Numbered from the stretch's first letter, positions 29,411 to 39,394 are shown. The stretch is 64,000 nucleotides of DNA from Streptomyces asiaticus (GCF_018138715.1 NZ_JAGSHX010000006.1:2852001-2916000); one strand, 5' to 3'. Translations and numbers: made by a program. The notes: generated from the letters alone by a model not told the origin.

Positions 29411-29464
29411 GCGTCCTCCACCCCGCAACGGTCCCGTTGGGGGGTTGTTGTCAGGCTGGAAGGT

Positions 29465-30055
29465 TTAGCGAGAACGGCCCATGACGCCGTCGAGTTGAAC
29501 CCACGTGGACGCCGTGTGCGTCGTGGTCGGGTAGATATTCACCACGCCCGCAGGGCTGATTCCGACTCCAGCGTGGTTCGCGACGATCGACGTCATGGCA
29601 ACGCCGCGGATCCAGAGGGTTGTAGAAACTCCAGCGGGAAGCGTGGCTATCTGCGTTGTGGCGCCGGAAGTAGCAGCGCCTTTGATGATTCCGGATAGCT
29701 GCAAAAGGCCGTCGTCCGTCAGTCGGCACTGCGGGAATGGATCCGTTGGGCCGCCGTTCCAACTAAATCCGGAAGCCATGGTGAGCGGCTGCCAACTGGG
29801 ATCGCCGGCGGCCAGTGAGCCCACGACGATCCAGTTACCTGCGGCGTTCCTCGCGACCTTGACCACGTCGCCTACCTGCGGCTGACGGTAGGCGCGGAGG
29901 CGTCGGACGCCCTGGACGGGGCCCGTGGCAGTGGTGATGTCCACGGTCCCATCCGTGCCCACGGCCGTCACCGTAGCGAGCAGCCACGCGGCCGATTGCT
30001 GCTTTACGGCCGTCGCCGCTTTGCGCTCCACAGCGTCAGCAAGGCGCTTCGTCAT
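29465..30055 (-). CDS. Phage tail protein
   Basis: A 196-residue protein, MTKRLADAVERKAATAVKQQ, with an ATGA overlap with the upstream gene. Residues ~25-85 form a small OB-like barrel (LATVTAVGTDGTVDI, VGDVVKVARNAAGNWIVVGS) as in baseplate hub proteins. The C-terminal ~100 residues (FSWNGGPTDPFPQCRLTDDG, LQLSGIIKGAA) match beta-rich domains of siphophage tail tips. Confidence 0.65.
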   Translation of the reverse strand: MTKRLADAVERKAATAVKQQSAAWLLATVTAVGTDGTVDITTATGPVQGVRRLRAYRQPQVGDVVKVARNAAGNWIVVGSLAAGDPSWQPLTMASGFSWNGGPTDPFPQCRLTDDGLLQLSGIIKGAATSGATTQIATLPAGVSTTLWIRGVAMTSIVANHAGVGISPAGVVNIYPTTTHTASTWVQLDGVMGRSR

Positions 30056-31158
30056 GCCGGGTCCTCCTTGCTCGCCCGGAGCGTCAAGGGAAAGTCGCCC
30101 TCTGGCGTCAGGGGGACGGTGAAAGACTGCACGATGGACAGTTCCTTTCGCCCGGCCGCCGAGATGCGAATGCAGTCCCCAGCTTCAAGAGCGGGATTCG
30201 GAAGGGACGACGCCGAGGTCTGGATATTAGGTGCGATCAGATCGGCCAGTTTGTAGTTCGCGATCGACTGGCAGCCCGCTTGAGTTGTTGCCAGTGCCGT
30301 TGTGATCGCCAGTGGCTTTCGTCCGAAGGGGCCGCCCCAACGCGTCGGGCTGTTGGGGTCGTTGTCCGTCGCAACGGCGCTCACGGGAGTCGTGTTGGAC
30401 GCTGTGTTTTCGGCGGAGACCACAACGGCGTTGTAAACGTTGTTCCGGGACATCGTCCGCGCGGCTGACACCAGCGTTCCGCCTTCGCCGTCAGCCACAT
30501 CCCAGACAACGGGAGCCGTCAACGGGTTCGGAACGTCGACAATGACGAATCGGTCGATGGCGTCGACGTAGATTTCTGCCTGCATGGCGGTGGCGATCTG
30601 GACGACAGCGTCCCATCGGTCTGCGCCGGCATCCCAAACGGCTACCGGGCATGTGGGATTCCGGGCACCGGCCGTCAGGTTGATAACGGCGGCGCTCGGA
30701 AGCGTCTGCCGAATCAGATAGGTGATCGCGTCCACGCAAGTGCTGTATCCGCGCGTGGTCGCTGGAGCCATGAACGCGTCCTCTTGGATGATGGCCTCTG
30801 AGGACGTACCAGTCAGAGTTATCGGTCCGGTGTGGACGTCGGCGGACGGCTCGTTAATGCGGAAAGTCCCTAGCGGAACCATCTCCGCGCCGTCAGCGAA
30901 CTGAATCCCGCGGGACACAACTAGCTGTTGGCCGTAGACCGCCAGCGGGTCCGTCGCGTCCCACGGGATAAGGCTCAGGTCGGCGATCGTCAGAGAGAGG
31001 TTCCGGCGGACCTTGCTGCCCCTGTCGACGGTGACGGAGCCGTCTGTGAACGGGATATTCGATCGGGTCAGCGCCCCGTTGTAGTAGGCGTCGACCCGCG
31101 TCACCATTCGGTGCGAAGTGGCGAGGGTCTGGAGGAACCGAGAGCTGACGTTGTACAT
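30052..31158 (-). CDS. Minor tail protein (DUF5047-like hub)
   Basis: A 368-residue protein starting MYNVSSRFLQTLATSHRMV; this ATG overlaps the upstream stop. TRVDAYYNGALTRSNIPFTDG and GSVTVDRGSKVRRNLSLTI are typical of actinophage minor tail proteins carrying a DUF5047-like domain. The middle resembles phage hub/gp27-type domains (IYVDAIDRFVIVDV). Probably part of the tail tip that contacts the cell surface. Confidence 0.7.
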   Translation of the reverse strand: MYNVSSRFLQTLATSHRMVTRVDAYYNGALTRSNIPFTDGSVTVDRGSKVRRNLSLTIADLSLIPWDATDPLAVYGQQLVVSRGIQFADGAEMVPLGTFRINEPSADVHTGPITLTGTSSEAIIQEDAFMAPATTRGYSTCVDAITYLIRQTLPSAAVINLTAGARNPTCPVAVWDAGADRWDAVVQIATAMQAEIYVDAIDRFVIVDVPNPLTAPVVWDVADGEGGTLVSAARTMSRNNVYNAVVVSAENTASNTTPVSAVATDNDPNSPTRWGGPFGRKPLAITTALATTQAGCQSIANYKLADLIAPNIQTSASSLPNPALEAGDCIRISAAGRKELSIVQSFTVPLTPEGDFPLTLRASKEDPA

Positions 31159-33362
31159 CAGGACCCCACCACGCCCGTGAAGACGTCCAGCCACGTCGTG
31201 GCGCCACCGACGGCAGTCGACCAGTCCGGACCCGCGTCCTTCACCGTCTGCCACGTGCGGTCAGGAGAGCCGATGATGCCGCCGATGGGGCGATCCACCT
31301 CTGTGAGTGCGAGCGTCCATGTCCGGTCGCTGTGCTCCGCGTTGGCAGTAATGTGCGCTTCGGTGACGTCGGCTACTTGGACGTACATGTCCGGCTCGGT
31401 GAAGTTCACCGGCCATTTGATCAGTAGCGTGTTACCCGTTTCCAGGACCCACCAGAGTGCATCGCGCTCTTCCTCCGTCTCCGTAACCAACGAGAGGGTT
31501 CCAGTACGTGAAGACCTCACGTCACTTATCACGACGGGACGAGGGCGGCCCTTGACGCTGTATGCGCCCTGACGTGCGGAGCGCTGCCAGTCGGGCAAGG
31601 GGACGCCAACCGTGGCGGCCACAGAACGAGCGGGGAGCTGCACGTCCGTCAACCATGCGTCGGTGACTTCGCCAGTCAACGTCAGAGGATCGGTGGTGTA
31701 GCTGATGCTTGCGGAACCCGCGGGATCGTGCGACCGGACACGCCACGCCACAGGTATCCCTAGTGGCGCTTCGTAGTCGGTAACGACGGCGACGTCTCCT
31801 GTGGTGGCCTGCTCGACCAGATCAGCCGTCCAACCTCGCACCGGAGTAGCTGATCCGTCGGCGCCCAGCCGCGACAGTGTCCACTTCCATGAAGGGCCTC
31901 CCGTTGTCAGTCCGCGCACTGTCAGCGACACGCCTCCTCCGCCTGCGGGAACAGCGAGGACCGTTAGTCCGCCTAGTCCGGCGTACACGTTGTCCATGTA
32001 CCAGGTATCGCCGGCGGATAGGGATTCGAAGACGACTGCTACACGCATGGTGGCCGCGTTGGAAGGAGCCAGGTCCCCCATTGGTCCGTACAGCCAGAAA
32101 CCTGTTGACCCGCCCCAGTCCTGGGACCGAGTCCGGACGACAGTGCCTGACGCGTCCAGCCAATCAATGCGCGTGGTGTAGTTCGCGGCCCCGGCGGGGC
32201 GTATGAGCCCCGGTGTGAACCGGTACCCCATCTTTGGTGTCACAGGAACGGGCACTGTGAGCGACACTTCCATGTCGCCTGTTCCGTCAGCGACCATCTT
32301 CAACGCGTAGGCGCCGTTATAAACTACAGCGGTGCTCTGGGATCCAACCCCGCCTGTCACGGTCCACCCAGAGGCGTCCTGCTCGATGTCTGCCGCGTTG
32401 TACCCCAGGATGTTTCCCGCCTGGCCAAGCGCGCTTGTCGGGGCGAGGACCATCTTGTCGTACGCCCATTGCTGTGAGGCGGCTGTCGCCGTAGGACGCA
32501 GCACAAGGCGTGCGGATGCAGCTCCCGCGGGAGCTGTGGCGATGACGGCACAGCGTGTCCAAGCTCCGGTTGCAGGTATCCACGTCGCAGAGGACTCGGA
32601 GAGCTTCGTCCCGCCCGAGTCGTACCACCACAGCTCGACCTTCTGTGTCAGCCCCGAAGTGCTGGGCTGCACCATGGCGTATCCGATGTACTCGGTGCCT
32701 GCCGCCACAGCCGGTCTGTTGGCGTTATAAACCTGAACGTCGCCGGCTGCTACCGACGTCGCGCGAAGCGCCTGGAACCACTCCACTCCATTCAGCATCA
32801 GGCTCATCGATGCGTTGACGGGAGCTGTCCACGCCGATCCGTCGACCTCTACGCTCTGCGTCAGAAAGTCGAAGAGGTTGCCGGTCGCTGGGCTCGGCAT
32901 CAGGCCGAGGAAGACCCGGTCAGCGAACCACGTCTGTGCAGCAGCCGTCGCCGTCGCCCGGAGAACTACCAGAGCCGTGGCGGCCGTCGCGGGTGCCACG
33001 CCAGATGCGGCATTCTGCGCCCATTGAGGGGTTGCCACGGTGACCAGGGGCCCTTGAACCGTACTTAGGAGCGTCCCACCGGAGTTGTACCAGCGGATTT
33101 CCAGCCGGGACTGAGCTCCGTTTACTGGTCCCCAGATCGACGCGAAGGACAGATACGTCGACCCTGGAGTGACGGCCACACGCGTTACCAGACCAACCTG
33201 GCAATCGCCTGCGGCCGTCGCCTTCCAGAGAAGATTGGCAGAGCCGTCCGTCCCTCCAGTCCCCTTGGCGAGATTCCCCGCGTTGACGAGCGCAGTCCAC
33301 CCCGACACGTCGGTTTCCATACTGCTGACGTTGTCGGACAGCAGATTCCCAGCGATAGACAT
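31158..33362 (-). CDS. Minor tail protein with three carbohydrate-binding-like repeats
   Basis: A 734-residue protein starting MSIAGNLLSDNVSSMETDVS. It contains three related modules of 150-160 residues, each opening with a NLLxxN/NxxxxETDVSGW-like strand and containing a WYDSGGT(L/K)LS-type segment and a VVLRATATAA(A/S)QTWF-type strand. This pattern suggests galactose-binding-like (CBM4/9/22-type) folds. A distal part (residues ~470-734) has Ig-like segments and resembles Dit-like proteins (WPVNFTEPDMYVQVADVTE). It probably binds host wall carbohydrates. Confidence 0.7.
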   Translation of the reverse strand: MSIAGNLLSDNVSSMETDVSGWTALVNAGNLAKGTGGTDGSANLLWKATAAGDCQVGLVTRVAVTPGSTYLSFASIWGPVNGAQSRLEIRWYNSGGTLLSTVQGPLVTVATPQWAQNAASGVAPATAATALVVLRATATAAAQTWFADRVFLGLMPSPATGNLFDFLTQSVEVDGSAWTAPVNASMSLMLNGVEWFQALRATSVAAGDVQVYNANRPAVAAGTEYIGYAMVQPSTSGLTQKVELWWYDSGGTKLSESSATWIPATGAWTRCAVIATAPAGAASARLVLRPTATAASQQWAYDKMVLAPTSALGQAGNILGYNAADIEQDASGWTVTGGVGSQSTAVVYNGAYALKMVADGTGDMEVSLTVPVPVTPKMGYRFTPGLIRPAGAANYTTRIDWLDASGTVVRTRSQDWGGSTGFWLYGPMGDLAPSNAATMRVAVVFESLSAGDTWYMDNVYAGLGGLTVLAVPAGGGGVSLTVRGLTTGGPSWKWTLSRLGADGSATPVRGWTADLVEQATTGDVAVVTDYEAPLGIPVAWRVRSHDPAGSASISYTTDPLTLTGEVTDAWLTDVQLPARSVAATVGVPLPDWQRSARQGAYSVKGRPRPVVISDVRSSRTGTLSLVTETEEERDALWWVLETGNTLLIKWPVNFTEPDMYVQVADVTEAHITANAEHSDRTWTLALTEVDRPIGGIIGSPDRTWQTVKDAGPDWSTAVGGATTWLDVFTGVVGS

Positions 33363-33383
33363 GCGTCGTCCTCCAGCGGGTCG

Positions 33384-33590
33384 TTAAGGAGTGGGCTCAG
33401 AGGGGGTTGGGCCGCCCGGGGTGTCGAATATGGAGCCGCCACCCGGCGGAGAAGGGGGCGTCTCCACCACGTCGCGAGGGGGGCCGCCCGGCGGCGCCAG
33501 TTCCGGCTCCATCACGACGATCGGCTCCACCACCTCCGGAGGCGGAGGGGTGTCCGTCGTCGGCTCGTCGATGGGCTGCTCGTCAGCCAT
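33384..33590 (-). CDS. Small Pro-rich acidic phage protein
   Basis: A 68-residue, Pro/Glu/Thr-rich ORF starting MADEQPIDEPTTDTPPPP. It begins 1 nt after the tape measure stop. Similar short Pro-rich ORFs follow tape measure genes in other actinophages. It may be disordered. Unknown function. Confidence 0.5.
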   Translation of the reverse strand: MADEQPIDEPTTDTPPPPEVVEPIVVMEPELAPPGGPPRDVVETPPSPPGGGSIFDTPGGPTPSEPTP

Positions 33591-36500
33591 TTACCATCTC
33601 CCTGTGTTGATAGCGCCGGCCGTGGCCGCCTCTTGGGCCGCCACTTCCACGCGCACAATGTCCGTGATCTCACGGTCGCCGACGTAGACGTGCACGTCGG
33701 CGTGGATTTCAGGGCTCCCGCCCCGTCCGGAGTTAGCCCGGAGCGTGTCCCATTGGCCGGAGGTGAACACCGGCTCTGGCTTCCCCGTGCCGTTCGCGAC
33801 GAGGCTCAGGCCCGGAGGCAGATAACCTCCGTCGTCGTACCAGTGGGGATGACGCGAATTCCACTTGGACCACGCAGCGTTCGGCGACCCGTAGCGGTCC
33901 TTGATGTAGCCGAGCCCCCACTTGATCTGCGTCGTGGGGTTCGTCTGCCAATCGCGACCAGCCGATGCCATCTTCCGCCCCGGGAGCGCCTGTGGGATTC
34001 CGTAAGCCCCGCTGATGGGGTTCATCGCGTTCCAGCGCCACGCGGATTCCTTGTCCCAGAGCTTCCGCAGGGCGGGCCACTGAGACTGACCGAATCCGAA
34101 TTCGCCCAGCATCTGCTTCGCCGTCGCCTGCGCGGCTCCCTGCGTCGCCATCCCGCCCAACGGGGCGATGGAGGGTTTGAAGCCGTAGACGCTGTCGAAG
34201 AAGGACGACCGAGCACCGCGAGCACGCTTACCAACGACCACGCCGTCCCCGCCACGAGATTCGACGTTGACACCCGCGAGCGTTCCGGCCGTGTGGCCCT
34301 TTCCACGGTTCGTGATACCGATCATGAACGGTGCCGAGAGATCCTTGACCCACCCCTTAGGGGCGGTCTTCCCGTGGAAGCTGAACGTCGACCACAGACG
34401 GCCCTTCGGGTTCTTACCCTCGATCACCTTTTGGATACCGCTCATGAATCCGGAGCAGTCCCACGACGGGTTACCGGCGCCACCCCACTGATAGGGCTTC
34501 CCTGCCTGCGTCTTGGCCCACGCGAGTGCGTTCTTCACTCGTCCGTCGGCGTCGCCGTTGGCGGAAAACCACGACATGACCTTGTCTTTGAGCTTGGTCA
34601 GCAGGGAGATCGGGATCTTGGCAATAGACGTCGCCCACTTGCTATCAGTGAGCCCCTTCATCTTGCTCAGCGCCCAGTCCTTAGCGGCGTTGAAAATCTT
34701 CCCTGGGTTAGTGACGGCGTCCCAACCGGACTTAAAGAAATCGCCGACGCCCTTAACCTTGTCCTTGATCCAACCGACGATGCCGCCGTCAGCGAAGGCT
34801 GGCATGCCAGCGCCGATGAACTGCTGAACTCCGCCTACGCCGCCCTGTCGAGCTGCGGCGTTAGCTGCGTGGATGTAGTCGGCGCCAACGGCTCGCGTCC
34901 ACTCCGGACGCATGATCGCCTCACCACCGCCAACGGCAATGACGCGATCGTCCCTGCCGGGCGAGTAGCCCGACATGATGCCGCCTGTGTGGAATCCCTT
35001 GACGGGGTCCAGCTTCTTCGCTCCGACGATGCCTGCCACGGCATTCCAGACGGGCAAAATTCCGTGGTTGTATACGATGTCCACGATCAGCTTGACGGGC
35101 TTTTTGACGATGCCCCAAACCTTGTCCCACGCCGTCTTGATGTCGTCCTTCGCCTTTTCGAAGGCGTCGGCAACCTTACCCACGGCTTTCTTGATCAGGT
35201 CAAAGGGAGGCTTGACCCCCTTGTCGTACAGCCACTTCGCCTTGTCGGCGATCCAGTTGCACGCAGGGCGTATCGCCTTGTCCCACAACCACTTCGCTTT
35301 ATCGCCCATGTCGCCCAGGACGGCAATCGATGCCCGGAAGGCAGGTCGGATGGCCTTGTCGTACAGCCACTTTGCCTTGTCGCCGATCCATCCGAAGATG
35401 GGCTTGATCGCCTTCTCCCAGAGGAACTTAGCGCCGACCTCGATGCCGTGGAACGCGGGCTTGAAGTAGTCCGTCCAGAGGTACCACGCCACAAGACCGA
35501 GAGCCTTGATGGCGAGGTAGATCGGCGTGATGACGATCGTCAGGAGGAGCGTCAGGAGGAACTTAGCCGCCTCCCCGATCCAGTGGAACGCAGGCTGGAA
35601 GGCGTTCTTCCAAAGCCATATCGCCTTGTCGCCGATCCACTTCAGCCCGGTACCTATTCCGTCGAAGATCGGCTTCAGGACGTTGTTCCAGGCGAACGAG
35701 GCGGCTATCTTGATGCCGTCCCACGCGCCCCTAACGGCGTCGCGGAACCAGCCCCAGTGTTTCCACGCCAGGATTACAGCGAGGACGAGAAGGCCGATGA
35801 TCAGCATGATGCCGCGGATGATCGGGACGATGCCCGTCGCGTTGACAGCGGCTCCCCATCCGACAGTGGCTAGGGTCATGATGGCCATCGCCGACTCGTA
35901 GACGGCCGCCGCTCCGGAAATCAGGAAGAGCCCGATGGATATCGCCTTCGTCGCGAAGTACATCCCCCAGAGGAGTTGAATCACCTCAGGGGCGTTCTGT
36001 GCGAGCCACGAGATTCCATCAAGGAGCGGTGTGAAGACGTCGAACATGATGCTCGACAGCGGAGATGCCGCCTGCGCAACGTCGATCATGGCCCCGAAGA
36101 GATCCCCAAGGAACTCGCCAAGACCCGGAGCCGTTCGCTTCACGTAGTCAAGGAACTTCTCGAAGTCAGGGCTACCCTTCAGGCTCTTCCCCCACTTCGC
36201 GAACTTCCCCGTCACCTTGTCGGATTCGTCGGCGATACCGCCCATGTGTGGTAGGAAGGCGTCGATGATTCCAGCGATGCCGGTGATCACATTGCCGAAG
36301 GCGACACCGAAACCGACGACGGCCGGCTTGACGTTCTTCTGTAGGTCGTCCTTGAAGCCCTTCCAGAAGGGCGTTTTAAGGTTCTTGCTCGCCTTGTCCA
36401 TCAGTTCGCCGATGGCCTTCGCGACGTCGCGAACGATCGGCGTGAAGAATGGGAGCGACTTCTTCAGCCCGTCGACGCCTCGCTTCAGGATGGGGAGGAC

Positions 36501-38672
36501 GTCGGGCTGGAGCGACTTAGACCACTCGGTGAACGCCTTCTTCAGCCCGCGCGGCCCGGCTATGGACTCGTATAGATCGCGCTGAGGCTTGCTCAGCTCG
36601 GCGAGCTTCTTCCTGTATTCGTCCTGCTTACTCACAGCTTTCGACGTCGTGTCGATGCCCGACAGCCGCGCCGACTCGACGCCTCGTTCCGCCGATTCGA
36701 TGGACTCCGCGGCCCGCACCTGAGCGTCGGCAGCGTTTGCGGTGGCGTCTGCGACACCCCGCTGAGCGTCGACGACCGCCTGAGCGGCGTCTTTCTGAGC
36801 ACGAGCGGCCTCTAGCTGAGCGTCCTTGACCGCCTGGATCTGGTCCCGGACGTTGCGCTGAGCGTCGGCTACGGCCTGCGTCTGGTCCTTGACGTCTCGC
36901 TGCGCATCGTGGAGCCGGTCCGTGGCGTTCTTGACAGCGTCGCTGCCTTCGACCCCAGCCTTCTTCTGCTTCGCCGCTTCCTTCTGGAGGTCCTCGTAAT
37001 CTTGCTTCTGCTCTTTGGCCGCCTGGCGCGCCTGATCCAGGGCAAGCTGTGCGCGCTGCTGTTGGAGGTCAGTTGCCCGCGGGTCGGCCATGACCGCCTG
37101 AAGCTCTTGCTGCGCTTCCTGGACGCGCAGTGTGGCCTCTCGCTGGGAGAGCTGCCCGTCGGCCAAGCGGTCGTCAAGGTCGCGCAGAGCCTTCGCAGCA
37201 TCGACGCGAGCCTGAGTCAGGTCTTGCTGCGCGCGCTTGGCGTTGATCTGCGCGTCAGCTAGCGACTGCTCGGCGCGCTGGACGCCACGCTTAGCGTCAG
37301 CGAGGGAGCGTTCCGCCTGCTCCACTGCCTGTGCGCTTTGACGTCGTTGGTCGGCCGCACGCTGGGACGCCTGCGCGACGGCCCGTTCAGCCGCCTCCAC
37401 CTGCGCGTTGGCCTGCGCGATGGATCGGGCAGCGTTGCGATGCGCTGCCGTGAGTGCTTGCTGTGCGGAAGCCATCTGGATAGCGCGCTGCTGCGACTGG
37501 ACAGCTTTCCGTGCGCTGTCGTCGGTCGCACGGTTGGCTTCCTGCTGCGCTTGCTTCTGGAGGCCCAAGACCTCCGTCACGCCCTTTACGGCGGGGATGG
37601 CAGCAGCAGCGAAGGCACCGACACCGACCGATGCGGCCGTCAGCATGGACACGAACCCACCCAGCCCCGCAGCGAGAACAGGGCCGAGAGGGATGGCCGT
37701 GAGCACCGCCATTTGGATACCGAGGTTCATCAACGCGCCGGACGCCGCGCCAGTGTTGATGTCGGCGTCCAGGCGGATGTGCTTGTCGAGCGCGTTGACC
37801 TCAGCCTGAAGGGCCGCTAGGTGCGCGGCAGCAGCGTTGACGTCGGCCCGCACGTCGATGTCGACGCGACGGGAATCAAGCGCGTCCAGCCGCGCCTGAA
37901 TCTCCTGCGTTTTCGCCAGCACTTCGGAGGCGGGCATGTCGATGCCGACCCGGACGTCCTTCAGTGTTTCGAGCTGCGCACGGAGCGCTTGAACCTCAGC
38001 GCGGGCTGGGTCAGTGTCTGCGGTGATGTTGATTTCGGGAAGGGCCGCCTGGGCCTGCGCAACGGCTTCGCGGACCTTTCGTCCGAGCGCACCGTCCACC
38101 TCCAGGTGCACCGTTCCGGGGCGCGCGGTAGCCACCGCGATTTCCTCGCGGAACTCTCGCAGTGCTGCGCGAGCGGCAGCGGTGTCGACGCGGATCCGCA
38201 CGTTGGGGTGGCTGGCACCCAACCGTCGAAGCTGTTCCTCCAGGCGCTCCGCCTCCGCGGCAGCCTCTTCCGCGCCGACGTCGATTCCGACGCGTTTGTC
38301 TTTGAGCTGTTCCAGCTTCGCCCGGATCCGGGACAGCTCGGCGTCTACGCCCGTGTCGCTGAGCTTGACGTCCAGCTTCGGCATGGCCTTGAACGCCGCT
38401 TCAAGCTTTGTGCGCAGCGAGCGGGCGAAGGCCCCGCCCGTGTCGGACCCCTGCCGGGTGGCTGCAACTCGCGCAGCCTTACCGCCCTGGTTAATGGCCG
38501 ACGGGATGGCGATCACGATGTTATTCGAGATCGCCTCTCCCATTCGCCGTCCCGCCTCTGCGCCGACCTTGTCAGCGATAGGCAGAACGAGCGCCTTCAG
38601 CTTCGTGTGGAAATTGGGAATGATCGGGACGACGTCGACTGCTGCGCCACCGACAATGTCAAGATCCGGCAT
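33591..38672 (-). CDS. Tape measure protein with NlpC/P60-like and transglycosylase domains
   Basis: A 1693-residue protein. Residues ~75-350 are helical repeats; ~380-720 form long Ala/Gln/Lys coiled coils (EQAERSLADAKRGVQRAEQ style). Residues ~870-1050 contain hydrophobic segments (WGMYFATKAISIGLFLISG, GIMLIIGLLVLAVILAW), then Trp/Lys-rich repeats (WLYDKAIRPAF). Near the C-terminus are AKTQAGKPYQWGGAGNPSWD followed by CSGF (NlpC/P60-like Cys) and KLWDKESAWRWNAMNPISG with GAYGIPQALP (lytic transglycosylase Glu). It sets tail length and probably opens the wall during DNA entry. The start directly follows the tail chaperone stop. Confidence 0.9.
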   Translation of the reverse strand: MPDLDIVGGAAVDVVPIIPNFHTKLKALVLPIADKVGAEAGRRMGEAISNNIVIAIPSAINQGGKAARVAATRQGSDTGGAFARSLRTKLEAAFKAMPKLDVKLSDTGVDAELSRIRAKLEQLKDKRVGIDVGAEEAAAEAERLEEQLRRLGASHPNVRIRVDTAAARAALREFREEIAVATARPGTVHLEVDGALGRKVREAVAQAQAALPEINITADTDPARAEVQALRAQLETLKDVRVGIDMPASEVLAKTQEIQARLDALDSRRVDIDVRADVNAAAAHLAALQAEVNALDKHIRLDADINTGAASGALMNLGIQMAVLTAIPLGPVLAAGLGGFVSMLTAASVGVGAFAAAAIPAVKGVTEVLGLQKQAQQEANRATDDSARKAVQSQQRAIQMASAQQALTAAHRNAARSIAQANAQVEAAERAVAQASQRAADQRRQSAQAVEQAERSLADAKRGVQRAEQSLADAQINAKRAQQDLTQARVDAAKALRDLDDRLADGQLSQREATLRVQEAQQELQAVMADPRATDLQQQRAQLALDQARQAAKEQKQDYEDLQKEAAKQKKAGVEGSDAVKNATDRLHDAQRDVKDQTQAVADAQRNVRDQIQAVKDAQLEAARAQKDAAQAVVDAQRGVADATANAADAQVRAAESIESAERGVESARLSGIDTTSKAVSKQDEYRKKLAELSKPQRDLYESIAGPRGLKKAFTEWSKSLQPDVLPILKRGVDGLKKSLPFFTPIVRDVAKAIGELMDKASKNLKTPFWKGFKDDLQKNVKPAVVGFGVAFGNVITGIAGIIDAFLPHMGGIADESDKVTGKFAKWGKSLKGSPDFEKFLDYVKRTAPGLGEFLGDLFGAMIDVAQAASPLSSIMFDVFTPLLDGISWLAQNAPEVIQLLWGMYFATKAISIGLFLISGAAAVYESAMAIMTLATVGWGAAVNATGIVPIIRGIMLIIGLLVLAVILAWKHWGWFRDAVRGAWDGIKIAASFAWNNVLKPIFDGIGTGLKWIGDKAIWLWKNAFQPAFHWIGEAAKFLLTLLLTIVITPIYLAIKALGLVAWYLWTDYFKPAFHGIEVGAKFLWEKAIKPIFGWIGDKAKWLYDKAIRPAFRASIAVLGDMGDKAKWLWDKAIRPACNWIADKAKWLYDKGVKPPFDLIKKAVGKVADAFEKAKDDIKTAWDKVWGIVKKPVKLIVDIVYNHGILPVWNAVAGIVGAKKLDPVKGFHTGGIMSGYSPGRDDRVIAVGGGEAIMRPEWTRAVGADYIHAANAAARQGGVGGVQQFIGAGMPAFADGGIVGWIKDKVKGVGDFFKSGWDAVTNPGKIFNAAKDWALSKMKGLTDSKWATSIAKIPISLLTKLKDKVMSWFSANGDADGRVKNALAWAKTQAGKPYQWGGAGNPSWDCSGFMSGIQKVIEGKNPKGRLWSTFSFHGKTAPKGWVKDLSAPFMIGITNRGKGHTAGTLAGVNVESRGGDGVVVGKRARGARSSFFDSVYGFKPSIAPLGGMATQGAAQATAKQMLGEFGFGQSQWPALRKLWDKESAWRWNAMNPISGAYGIPQALPGRKMASAGRDWQTNPTTQIKWGLGYIKDRYGSPNAAWSKWNSRHPHWYDDGGYLPPGLSLVANGTGKPEPVFTSGQWDTLRANSGRGGSPEIHADVHVYVGDREITDIVRVEVAAQEAATAGAINTGRW

Positions 38673-39394
38673 CTACGCCTCCTGCGGCTGGTCTCTCAGC
38701 CGCGGATCCAGTGCGCGGCGTTGCTCGTCGGACAGGCGCTTACGGCCAGACGACTTCGGGGGAATTCCGGGGCGCGGAGTGGGCTCGAATTCCGGAGGCT
38801 TGGCACCCGCGGCTGCCATCGTGGCTGCTGTATTCTGACGGACGGCGTCCAGGAGAGAAGCAAGGAGCATTTCCACGCCGCTCCACTGGCCCTGATCCGG
38901 GCGGCTGTCAGCGCTCGCACGCTTCAAGTCGTCGGGGTCCGTGGCATTCCGTAGGGCCGTCTTCGTCGCGCTCTCTGGCGGCAGGTGCTCAATCAGAATG
39001 CGCAGTCGGCGCATGGAAAGGCGTCCGCGGTAGACGTCAAGGAGGTCAACACCGCGGAACGCCAGATCCGCCTCTAGCGCTTCCGCGTGGTCCTCGAGCG
39101 TGGCGAGCGTCCACCAGACTTTCCCGGGGTCTCTCCAGCGGTGCCCATGGCTGCGCTGGTGAACTCGGCGATCTCGTCGAAGGTGGCGTCCAGCTCGACG
39201 AACTTCGCGGCGTCCTCGGTGCTCATCACGCCGACGGCCCACGTGTCGTAGTCGCCCTCACGGAGCGAGCGGAGGTAGCTCGGCCGCCACTGGCCGGCGG
39301 GCTTGACGTGCAGCGTCACGCCGCACAGCTCGGCCGCCACGTAGCCGTCGGTGGCCTCGATCTCCTGAGCCTCAGCGGGAGTCAGTTCGGTCAT
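38673..39394 (-). CDS. Tail assembly chaperone, frameshifted long form (gpGT-like)
   Basis: Made by a -1 frameshift from the 39074-39394 ORF at GGGAAAG (39119-39125). After the shift translation continues as KVWWTLATLEDHAEALEADL, a conserved region with LLDVYRGRLSMRRLRILIEH, and ends in a charged C-terminus. Such long chaperones bind the tape measure during tail assembly, as with lambda G/GT. Coordinates span both frames. Confidence 0.7.
39074..39394 (-). CDS. Tail assembly chaperone, short form (gpG-like)
   Basis: A 106-residue protein starting MTELTPAEAQEIEATDG. LHVKPAGQWRPSYLRSLREG and EFTSAAMGTAGETPG are characteristic of actinophage tail chaperones. It lies between the major tail gene and the tape measure, the canonical place. 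Confidence 0.75.
   Translation of the reverse strand: MTELTPAEAQEIEATDGYVAAELCGVTLHVKPAGQWRPSYLRSLREGDYDTWAVGVMSTEDAAKFVELDATFDEIAEFTSAAMGTAGETPGKSGGRSPRSRTTRKR
39119..39125 (-). other. Programmed -1 ribosomal frameshift site GGGAAAG
   Basis: In frame as G GGA AAG, identical to the lambda G/T slippery heptamer. A -1 slip joins the short chaperone to the open -1 frame ending at 38673. Confidence 0.8.

Noticed and set aside
33633..35873. Long plus-strand ORF antisense to the tape measure gene (746 codons), and similar long ORFs at 6032-8203 and 41823-43526
   Set aside because: GC-rich antisense shadows of strongly supported genes, with Arg/Val/Pro-biased translations and no recognisable domains.
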